DNA from: JAJRRL01 sp047404195
GTDB taxonomy: Bacteria; Pseudomonadota; Gammaproteobacteria; JAJRRL01
Length of the DNA: 64,000 bases
Assembly: GCA_047404195.1 (NCBI GenBank)
Contig: JBDOIU010000004.1
Location: 1 to 64,000, forward strand
Reading direction: 5' to 3'
In this document: piece after piece, positions 18,026 to 25,456 of the stretch
How the letters are laid out: every line of letters starts with the position of its first letter
Position numbering within the stretch: the first letter of the stretch is position 1
Position numbers and translations under genes: made by a program
The notes under the pieces: model-generated
What the model saw: only the letters and a program-made list of their open reading frames with translations
Databases searched by the model: none
Told to the model about the DNA's origin: nothing

Positions 18026-18245
18026 CGCTTATCGTGGTATTCTATTTGGCAGAACGTATGATAAAAACGCAAAGCAAGATGCCGTACAGCAGTGTATTAA
18101 ACAAATTGAATCTAATAGCGGGGATATAGTAGTTGACCTACCTCCTGCAGCACGGCAAGGTTTATTGGGTGATATTGTCAAAGCTGCGCCTGACCTCTTT
18201 GTACTGTCTAAAGCTAATTGGCAGGACACACCACCATCGCAGTAG
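17946..18245 (+). CDS. Downstream-frame continuation of the preceding gene
   Basis: This frame overlaps the end of the previous gene and has no good ribosome site at its ATG at 17946. From about 17970 it reads EAVLGILKHYQQYITSRRSA and on to a stop at 18243-18245, with normal composition and conserved-looking helices. It is best read as the C-terminal part of the same gene, displaced by one base at the A9 tract. It could be joined by slippage or be permanently lost. Confidence 0.5.
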   Translation: MLVKMKKKEAVLGILKHYQQYITSRRSAYRGILFGRTYDKNAKQDAVQQCIKQIESNSGDIVVDLPPAARQGLLGDIVKAAPDLFVLSKANWQDTPPSQ

Positions 18246-18503
18246 CCTATACTTTTATAGCTAGTTTCGTGCAGCCTCCTATCGATTCTCCTTTGAAGGC
18301 GTATTGTTTACAGCATGCATGTTTTCAGCGCTTTTGTGTAGACATGCGACAGGTAACTCAGGACGAGAGTCAATCCACGTCAGCCTGAGTGGTGTGCAGT
18401 TGTTACTGGATGACCGTGATGGAATATCGTATTGCGGCGTATCTGGCTAAGTAGGTTGATGCTGGGCTATACTGAAAGCATTGTATCTGCAGGGAGTCTG
18501 TCC

Positions 18504-18950
18504 ATGTCATTGAGAAAGATCATTTTTACGACAGTTATGGCGTTTTTATCGGCCATGGCCGGGATGACATTTGCACAAAATAGTGCCGCACCGGCTGCCA
18601 TGAGTTGTGACACCTGTGTGCAAACTTGTACTGCCCGTATGCGCGCACAGCAAAATAGCCAGCAATTTCGGCGTGTGCGTCCTAGTATTCAATGGGGTCG
18701 GGCTAATACGGCGACTGGTCGACCGGATATAAGAGCGCAGTGCCGCTATCGCTGTAGCGCTTTGCGCCAGGCAAAGTGTCAGCAACAATGCCATAAAATC
18801 ACACCACAGAAAAAAAATCAGTGTAGCCAGAGTTGTACCGGAATGACTGGACAGAATGCGACTTTCTGTCAGCAGAATTGTCTCTATTCTGGTACCACTG
18901 ACAGTCAATATGCGCGTTGCGGCCAACGGTGTCGTCAGAAGACCTGCTGA
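18504..18950 (+). CDS. Exported cysteine-rich protein with six CX3C motifs
   Basis: Protein of 148 residues starting at 18504 (GGGAG 8 nt ahead; an upstream GTG-like extension to 18432 would hide the signal). Residues 1-25 form a signal peptide ending AMAGMTFA|Q. The mature protein is basic and has 14 cysteines, twelve of them in six CX3C pairs (VQT, RYR, QQQ, SQS, QQN, GQR between the cysteines) plus one CDTC. Such pairs usually make helical hairpins stapled by disulphides in an oxidising compartment. No bacterial family is recognised. Confidence 0.75.
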   Translation: MSLRKIIFTTVMAFLSAMAGMTFAQNSAAPAAMSCDTCVQTCTARMRAQQNSQQFRRVRPSIQWGRANTATGRPDIRAQCRYRCSALRQAKCQQQCHKITPQKKNQCSQSCTGMTGQNATFCQQNCLYSGTTDSQYARCGQRCRQKTC

Positions 18951-19260
18951 GACTGGCTATAACCAACATCAGTTATGTTTTCCTGTCCCCTGTAGATAGC
19001 GTCATTGTCATGGTTATCGAGCTGGCAGTGTGCCAGTGTGAGGCATAAATCAGATACAGTTTAATTTAGTGTGATAAATCAGTCATTTATCCAGCTGCAA
19101 GTGATAAAAGATCAATACAATCCATTACTTATGCCTTGACCACAACAGGTTGATAAAAATAGTGCACGGTCAATGACTTGTATTACCCCGACATGCGGTG
19201 TGTTATAAAACAATAAATGTTCTATATTTATACATTATAGGGTTGTTTTATAGGTGTATT
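18951..19260. other. 310-bp gap with a small inverted repeat
   Basis: No gene seen. It holds the perfect palindrome GATAAAT-5 bp-ATTTATC (19073-19091), a TGGCA/TGCCA repeat near 19024-19035, and AT-rich sequence leading to the next gene. Either repeat could be an operator; neither has a U-run that would make it a terminator. Confidence 0.4.
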
Positions 19261-21477
19261 ATGGCAAGGCACAATAGGGGGGGTAAAGCAAATCCCCATA
19301 CGGAAAAGATGAGAGAGGTTGCTCAATTAATTTCAGAGGGAAAGATTACGTTTGTTCAAAACCCATTAGATAACCATGTCTACGCGACACACAATGACAC
19401 AGGGGCTTTTTATAGAGTTACTGATCGATTACAAAATGCAGATCTTGCAAGTATTGAAAATACAGAGGATCTGATGAAGTCTTTTTATACAAGAATGCAG
19501 CAGACAAAATTATTGTCACCCTATAATATAAACCGAGCAACACACAAAAGATCTGCTGATGGACGGCTGGTGCCGCAAACTATTAGTGAAATATCTAGTA
19601 ACATTGGGATAGACCCGCGATTGGGTTCGGCATTATATGCCTATACACGCGAGGATACAAAAAAAGTATTTGCAGGTGGTTTTCGTGGTATTAACGGCAT
19701 GTTTCGTGCAACAGTAGCGTGTCAAAACTCACAAGATATACAAGATAAAATCATCTTAGGGATGATGGTTAATTGGGGAATAAGTTACTTAGGCAAAGCT
19801 AGAAATAAAAGAAATGAAAAAACAGCAGACTTCACATTTCGCGCGGATGAAATAGCCTATGCACCAAAAGGTAAGTTGTCACGTCAACATAGCTTGTTAT
19901 CAACAACTGCATCTGAACTCGAGGGGACCGTGCCGAAGGATGAATACTTAAATAGAGAGGGCACAGTTAGAAATTGCTTCTTTCATAAAATAAATGGTCG
20001 TGATGTTGGTGCGTATCTAGGGGACATATCGAGGTACCCAACCGAGAGGGAATTACTGTTCATATCGGGTGTGGAGTTTGAAAGAATGAACTTAGGCGCA
20101 GAGAGTGGGGCATTAATTGGTGGTGAAAGTCAATCTGATGTTTGGATACCAGTTGCTGTTGGTAATAATACGCATAGTTTTCATGCAAGCATTGATATTG
20201 AGAATAGAATATTAAAGACTGTTTTAACAGGCAATCAAGGCAAGCCACCTTCTGAGCGAGAAATGGAAAAATATCTTGACATTGCTGGTAAGGATCAAGG
20301 AAAGATATTAATGATAGCAGCCTTCATGTCTCGATATGATTCTATGAAAAATTACAGTGATAGATTGATGCAGGATGTTGAAAATAAATTAGAAGAGGTG
20401 GGGGTTTCAAGTAGTCAGGTAACAAAGATAATGCGTTGTCAGGGGGCAGGTAGTATCTTTCAGTTGTTTTCATCAAAAACACTTGAGTCTTTAGCAAGAG
20501 AAGCAAAAGACGGTGCAGAGATCGGTACGATTCTTAAAATGGCAATTGTTGGTGGGTTATCAAATGCAAAATCACAATTATTATTAGACCAGCTAGCTGA
20601 ACGTGGTGATGACAAGACTCTGGAATTGATAGAGGGTGAAAGATCTAAAATGCTCGCAAACATAGAGTGTTTAGAAAAATTAGATATGAAAAAAGAACCA
20701 GATGTATTGTTATTGGTATCATTGGTCTCAAATGCTCACATGATTCCACAGTCTGAGGTAAGGAATTTGTTTTCTATGATAGAACGTAAAAAATCTGATT
20801 TAAATCCGAGTATACATGCTTTCTTAGCCCGAAAAATGTTGAGTGTGTGTGCTGAATGTGGTGCTTTGCTTCCTGAGAATATAACAGATGAAACACTGGC
20901 TGTCTTCAAGCATAAAGTTCATCAAGATCCACATATTTTCAAGCCGAGAACACTTCTATCAGCTACTGGGGATTTTGATTTCTGTCGTAAAGCACTGATT
21001 GCACAAGGGCATCGATGGGTCAGTCGAGTCAGTCATCAGGATAAAATCAGGGATTGTTTTCATAAGCCATGGTCATCTAAGGATATTAACATGAATATCA
21101 TGTTGTCGAATACTGGTAAATATAAAGAGAGAGAATTAATGTCAAAAATAGATGAGTATCTAAAAAACAATCCAAATCCACCAGCTGAAATTGTTGTTAA
21201 GATGTTTGATTGGATGCAAGAAGTAGGCAAGAGTAAGCTTGTAGAAGGATCTATGCCTAAACAGATTGGGAGGTTGGCTGCGCGCTATCAAGTGACCCAA
21301 AAAATCAATAGACCTAGATTTGCTCGCATGGATGCCGAGCGGCCACCGCCACCATCACCGCCACGAGGGCAGTGTCCACCGCCCCACCACCGTCGCCACG
21401 AGGGGAGTGTCCACCGCCACCACCAAACCCAGAATTGCCATCATTTAATAAAGGTCAATCGTCGGCTGATGATGTAG
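19261..21477 (+). CDS. 738-residue unknown protein with disrupted proline-rich tail
   Basis: The frame is open from 19198, but MARHNRGGKANPH at 19261 is the likelier start; no strong ribosome site was seen. The coding sequence contains G7 at codons 6-8 (19277-19283). The body (about residues 10-690) is soluble and largely helical toward the end, with no recognised domain. The tail begins RPPPPSPPRGQCPPP and then shifts frame at C4 (21382-21385) into a His-rich out-of-frame stretch. Skipping one C restores PPPPPSPRGECPPPPPNPEL and a stop at 21510-21512. Polyproline runs of this type bind profilin, SH3 or WW domains in eukaryotes, so a host-directed role is conceivable. Confidence 0.7.
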   Translation: MARHNRGGKANPHTEKMREVAQLISEGKITFVQNPLDNHVYATHNDTGAFYRVTDRLQNADLASIENTEDLMKSFYTRMQQTKLLSPYNINRATHKRSADGRLVPQTISEISSNIGIDPRLGSALYAYTREDTKKVFAGGFRGINGMFRATVACQNSQDIQDKIILGMMVNWGISYLGKARNKRNEKTADFTFRADEIAYAPKGKLSRQHSLLSTTASELEGTVPKDEYLNREGTVRNCFFHKINGRDVGAYLGDISRYPTERELLFISGVEFERMNLGAESGALIGGESQSDVWIPVAVGNNTHSFHASIDIENRILKTVLTGNQGKPPSEREMEKYLDIAGKDQGKILMIAAFMSRYDSMKNYSDRLMQDVENKLEEVGVSSSQVTKIMRCQGAGSIFQLFSSKTLESLAREAKDGAEIGTILKMAIVGGLSNAKSQLLLDQLAERGDDKTLELIEGERSKMLANIECLEKLDMKKEPDVLLLVSLVSNAHMIPQSEVRNLFSMIERKKSDLNPSIHAFLARKMLSVCAECGALLPENITDETLAVFKHKVHQDPHIFKPRTLLSATGDFDFCRKALIAQGHRWVSRVSHQDKIRDCFHKPWSSKDINMNIMLSNTGKYKERELMSKIDEYLKNNPNPPAEIVVKMFDWMQEVGKSKLVEGSMPKQIGRLAARYQVTQKINRPRFARMDAERPPPPSPPRGQCPPPHHRRHEGSVHRHHQTQNCHHLIKVNRRLMM
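21350..21417 (+). repeat. Tandem proline-codon repeat with an extra C
   Basis: Two imperfect copies of about 34 bp encode SPPRGQCPPPPP and SPRGECPPPPP. They share a CGCCACGAGGG core and a GTGTCCACCGCC block. The CCCC at the junction (21382-21385) breaks the frame relative to the second copy, consistent with slippage during replication. Confidence 0.7.
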
Positions 21478-21539
21478 ACAATGGTGAAGCCAGTACACAT
21501 CGACCAGGATAGAGCAGCAACGATAAATGATGTTCATTC

Positions 21540-23279
21540 TCACCGGCTGTGTGTAGCCATCTTCTGTTCAGTGGTAAAAGAGTCGGAATCAATAGTAGAT
21601 ATGAATCGCCTAGCTGTCTCATCGAGTGGGCTGATTGATCTTAATATTGTTTTGTGGCTGGGAGATATATCATGTGGGTCAATCGAAGGACATAAAGTAC
21701 TGACTCTATCAGTGATGTGGCCTACCGTTTCAATGTCATCGACACCAAGTGTGTGCAGATGTGCAGCTGTTGTCAATATAAATTTTTCTGCTGCTTTGTC
21801 GCCTAAACGTTCATGGATTATTTGTAAATAGTGGAATCGGACCATACCAATCAGTACATCATGCACTAAGGATGCTAGGTCCTTGCCATCAAAGCGGTTT
21901 GGATTGGCTTGAAAACAAGCATTGTAGCCATGCTTAATTAATAGGAAGTTGAGTAATGCAATTGCAAAAGTTCGTCCGTTGCAATCAGAGAAGGCATGGC
22001 GCCAGCAAAGGTGTTGAATAAGTTTGCAAATAGTGCTTATTTGATGTGTTATATGAGTTGATTGATGAATGTTGGTGTTAAATTCCCTCAGTATCTCACT
22101 GACTTGCTCAAAGTCTTGATCACATATCTGATGACATGACAATTCATCTGCACGAAATGCGTCGAGTACATTTTCAATTGTTTTGCAAGCACCTATCTTG
22201 GGCCAACGAACATAAAAATGTGATAATTGTGAATCATATCGCTCTCTCAAGCCTTTCTCATTAGCATATAATTTCATCGCGTTTGGGTGGCTTTTATTGC
22301 TAATTCTATATGATGATGCATGTGCCTCTCCAGGTGCGCTTGCAACATGATATCCACAAATGCAGTGGCAATGTTGAATAAAATGCAGTGTCAGTTCAGT
22401 GCTGATGCAGCCATCTAGCCTCGCAAGCAAAAAAATTGCATTCAATGCCCAGGTCATGTGATCACTGTATTCAATTTCCTTTTTGTTAAACAGTGAGATG
22501 GTTTTACAGAGGGATGGCCCTCTATCATTATCATATATCAGCGCTTGACAGAGTATTTTTGGAATAATCTGTTGGTGGTCTTTTAGGTCTGGTTGGGTGC
22601 TTATAAGACGGTTAGTCCGCACCAACCAGGTTAATTCTTCGCACATTTCAGCAGAGTAAAAAAAGAAGGATCGACGGGTCATGGCTAAAATTTTGTATGT
22701 ATCGATGCCATGCTTGTTTACAAAATTTGCCATCCGTGGGAAAAAAAATTGGCTTTTAGCGTCCACAGCATCCTGATTGTGCCTTAATTCAGCATGTGTG
22801 GATCTTGATCTGGCCAGAGGATATGATCCAGTCATAATGTCTTGTGCATCCTTCATAGCCCAAATGAGCTGCATGAGAATCTCATCATACTCAATATCCA
22901 CATCAATAATGTCATAGCGTGACCGTCTATTGAGATAAGCTCTTGCTTGCTGCTTCATTGCGTCTTTGATGCGACAGCGCTTCAACCCAGTTTGAGGAGT
23001 GAATAGTGTTGATAAGAATTTGGCAATACTATCAATCTCAGAACCATCTAATTGAGTGACTATTTGTTTAAAGATCTGCTCACAGCTTTCGTGGTCATCC
23101 ACGTTGTATTGAGAAAACAAAATTCGCTGAAAAAAATTGCATAAAGCCACATTATTTTTTTCTACAGAAAGGGATGTATTCCATAGCGTTCCCCATTCTG
23201 CGCTAATAACAGCACATGTTCTCAAGCTGAGTTTCTGCTGGTAGTGGTCTTGTATGATTGCGGGGTGAATATGTTGCAT
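21540..23279 (-). CDS. Fic/Doc (Fido) domain protein
   Basis: Protein of 579 residues. Residues about 428-436 read HAFSDCNGR, followed by TFAIALLNFLL; this matches HxFx[D/E]xNxR of Fido enzymes, which transfer AMP, phosphate or phosphocholine from a nucleotide-type cofactor to a hydroxyl. The hydrophobic helix after the motif resembles Doc, while the NGR core resembles Fic. About 400 residues precede the domain, with no known fold seen. The start is set at 23279 (GGAGAG 7 nt ahead) because the promoter overlaps the longer frame. The protein is far larger than toxin-type Fic proteins, so an exported effector is likelier than a toxin. Confidence 0.75.
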   Translation of the reverse strand: MQHIHPAIIQDHYQQKLSLRTCAVISAEWGTLWNTSLSVEKNNVALCNFFQRILFSQYNVDDHESCEQIFKQIVTQLDGSEIDSIAKFLSTLFTPQTGLKRCRIKDAMKQQARAYLNRRSRYDIIDVDIEYDEILMQLIWAMKDAQDIMTGSYPLARSRSTHAELRHNQDAVDAKSQFFFPRMANFVNKHGIDTYKILAMTRRSFFFYSAEMCEELTWLVRTNRLISTQPDLKDHQQIIPKILCQALIYDNDRGPSLCKTISLFNKKEIEYSDHMTWALNAIFLLARLDGCISTELTLHFIQHCHCICGYHVASAPGEAHASSYRISNKSHPNAMKLYANEKGLRERYDSQLSHFYVRWPKIGACKTIENVLDAFRADELSCHQICDQDFEQVSEILREFNTNIHQSTHITHQISTICKLIQHLCWRHAFSDCNGRTFAIALLNFLLIKHGYNACFQANPNRFDGKDLASLVHDVLIGMVRFHYLQIIHERLGDKAAEKFILTTAAHLHTLGVDDIETVGHITDRVSTLCPSIDPHDISPSHKTILRSISPLDETARRFISTIDSDSFTTEQKMATHSR

Positions 23280-23337
23280 GTTGTGTCTCTCCAAGCCTAA
23301 ATAGTGTGATATAGATAACATCTTGCTCTGATCATTA

Positions 23338-23366
23338 ATTATACACAATATTCCTCCCTGGGTCAA
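23338..23366 (-). promoter_or_regulatory. Strong promoter of the Fic-domain gene
   Basis: On the minus strand TTGACC (23361-23366) and TATAAT (23338-23343) are 17 bp apart, a near-ideal sigma70 promoter. It overlaps the first codons of the longest frame, which shows that translation must begin downstream, at 23279. Confidence 0.75.
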
Positions 23367-23524
23367 TTAATGAGCACCATTATTTTTTCAGTATTATCAT
23401 GATGTTAGATAAAGCAGCCTTTTGTATGATTTTTAATGTGTGAATTATAAAATGATTCTCAGTAGTCTTGTATTTTGGTGTTTCTGTATGCCAAGATAAT
23501 ACTTTAACTTTATTAGGGGGAATT

Positions 23525-24259
23525 GTGGTCGATACTATCTTGGATATATATAGGCCCCGTGAGTGGAAGCGCACCCGTGGTATGCGTGCAGCTTGTTGGT
23601 TTTTTATCATAGGTTATGTGTTTACCATCATTTCGTGTCAGCTACTTTTTAAGGCAATCAACACTAGCTTGTATGAAAGTTACTACACGATTTTAGTTAC
23701 CGATAACTCATGGTTACATTATGCGCTAATATTGCCAATGTATTTGATAGCCGCTCCTTTTATTGCATTGCTCTTTGCGACTGCAAAGCAAAAGCGTTTG
23801 GGTTTGAGATGTGATTTTGCTTATATGACCACATTTATATCAGAGTTAAAGCTGGTTTTTATTCGGGTTGGCATATACTTATGTGCGCTATGCACATTTT
23901 CATTCTGTATGAATTATGTTGGTCGACAGTTGCTGTCATCTGTAAGCTTCAACGTTTCACTGTGGGTTGTTCAGACTGCTATATCTTGTATCACTCTTGT
24001 TTTATGGGGGGGGATAATGGCTTTATCGGCAGCATTGATTGTACGCATGCAGAAGCCAATTCTGAGTCTATGTATGCCTGTTCTACAGGGCGTTTTCATG
24101 ATGTGTATTCTGTGTGCACCTTGGTTTATATTGTCAATTGCTGATTTTGGCCTTGTGACAAATATGCTGCTTTCTGCGATGATATTAGTGGCATATGTAT
24201 TCGCAATACCGCAATACATTTTGACATTATATGATGTAATATCCTCGTATCAGTCATAA
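23525..24259 (+). CDS. Six-helix membrane protein, unknown function
   Basis: The frame is open from 23468, but a GTG at 23525 has AGGGGG 5 nt ahead and fits best (244 residues). After a short basic start (DIYRPREWKRTRGMR), about six hydrophobic helices follow, without charged pairs that would suggest a known transporter. The composition resembles small YIP1-like or uncharacterised inner-membrane proteins, but no family is claimed. The coding sequence contains G8 at 24006-24013, a possible slippage site. A terminator follows at 24258-24293. Confidence 0.65.
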   Translation: MVDTILDIYRPREWKRTRGMRAACWFFIIGYVFTIISCQLLFKAINTSLYESYYTILVTDNSWLHYALILPMYLIAAPFIALLFATAKQKRLGLRCDFAYMTTFISELKLVFIRVGIYLCALCTFSFCMNYVGRQLLSSVSFNVSLWVVQTAISCITLVLWGGIMALSAALIVRMQKPILSLCMPVLQGVFMMCILCAPWFILSIADFGLVTNMLLSAMILVAYVFAIPQYILTLYDVISSYQS

Positions 24260-24293
24260 AAAAAAGCCACATTGCATATGCGATGTGGCTTTT
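24258..24293. terminator. Bidirectional intrinsic terminator
   Basis: A stem of AGCCACAT (24265-24272) and ATGTGGCT (24283-24290) is flanked by A8 on the left and a T-run on the right. It serves both the plus-strand membrane protein gene and nrdB on the minus strand, which end on either side. Confidence 0.85.
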
Positions 24294-24307
24294 GTCTTGG
24301 ATGTTGA

Positions 24308-25426
24308 TTAGTCTTCGTCATCATCCCATTGTAGTGCGCCACCTGTTTGATATTCTGTAACACGTGTTTCAAAGAAGTTCTTTTCTTTCTTCAGGTCCAT
24401 CATTTCGCTCATCCAAGGAAATGGGTTCTCAATACCGGGGTATTGCTCACCGAGACCAAGCTGTAAGAAGCGGCGGTTAGCGATATAGCGTAGATAATCG
24501 TAAAACATATCCGCATTGAGCCCAAGAATACCGACAGGCATAGTATCTTTTGCGTAGTTGTATTCGATTTCAACCGCTTCTTTGATCATGGCAATGATTT
24601 GAGTTTGGAATTCATCTGTCCACAAGTGTGGGTTTTCAACTTTTATTTGGTTGATGACATCGATACCAAAGTTAACGTGCATTGATTCATCACGTAGTAT
24701 GTACTGAAACTGCTCAGATGTGCCAGTCATTTTACCGCGTCGGCCCATTGCTAGAAGCTGTGTAAAGCCCACGTAGAAGAACAATCCTTCCAGCACAACA
24801 TAAAAAGCAACCAGGTTGCGGAGTAATCGCTGATCTGTCTCGGGTGTGCCTGTGGTGAAGTTTAGATCTTCAAGGTCTTTCGTGTAGCGCATACCCCATT
24901 CTGCTTTACGTGCAACACTCGGCACTTCACGGTACATATTGAAAACTTCACCTTCGTCTAGGCCTAAGCTTTCTGCAATATGTTGGTATGAGTGCGTGTG
25001 TAGTGCTTCCTCAAAGGCTTGACGCAGCAAATACTGGCGACATTCAGGGTTGGTAATGTGCTTATAAATTGCAAGCACCAGGTTATTCGCAACCAAGGAG
25101 TCGGCCATTGAAAAAAAGCCCAAACTGCGCATAACAATGGTTCTTTCTTCTTGGCTCAGTGCATTTGGGTCTTTCCATTGTGCAATATCAGCTGCCATAC
25201 TGATTTCACTGGGCATCCAGTGGTTTGCACAGCCGGCCAAATATTTGGTCCAGGCCCATGGGTACTTGAATGGAACCAGCTGGTTGAGGTCAGCACGACA
25301 GTTAATCATGCGCTTATCATCTACTCGAATCCGGCTTTGTCCAAGTATTTCGCCTAGTCCGCTGTCGATGGGTGCTGGTACTGCTTGAGTGGTAGCAGTT
25401 GTTGCTTCAGGTGTTTGAACAGTCAT
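24308..25426 (-). CDS. nrdB: Ribonucleotide reductase class I beta subunit (R2)
   Basis: Protein of 372 residues supplying the radical for NrdA. Diiron ligands are visible: Asp109 (SMADSLVANN), Glu140 and His143 (EEALHTH), with the radical Tyr147 in HSYQHI; the second set lies in the VLEGLFFYVGF and RDESMHVNFG helices. The conserved acidic/aromatic C-terminus needed to dock NrdA is present. The sequence neighbourhood (SLVANN, EALHTH) recalls the Chlamydia-type branch, but that branch has Phe at the radical site, so this is a tyrosyl-radical enzyme. It lies 30 bp after nrdA in one operon. Confidence 0.95.
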   Translation of the reverse strand: MTVQTPEATTATTQAVPAPIDSGLGEILGQSRIRVDDKRMINCRADLNQLVPFKYPWAWTKYLAGCANHWMPSEISMAADIAQWKDPNALSQEERTIVMRSLGFFSMADSLVANNLVLAIYKHITNPECRQYLLRQAFEEALHTHSYQHIAESLGLDEGEVFNMYREVPSVARKAEWGMRYTKDLEDLNFTTGTPETDQRLLRNLVAFYVVLEGLFFYVGFTQLLAMGRRGKMTGTSEQFQYILRDESMHVNFGIDVINQIKVENPHLWTDEFQTQIIAMIKEAVEIEYNYAKDTMPVGILGLNADMFYDYLRYIANRRFLQLGLGEQYPGIENPFPWMSEMMDLKKEKNFFETRVTEYQTGGALQWDDDED

Positions 25427-25456
25427 AGTTTGCTCCTAGTGGTGGTTAACAGTGAG

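Noticed and set aside
24308..25426. Class Ic (Chlamydia-type) radical-free NrdB
   Set aside because: The radical position has Tyr147 rather than Phe, and the first ligand is Asp109, so a tyrosyl-radical enzyme is indicated.
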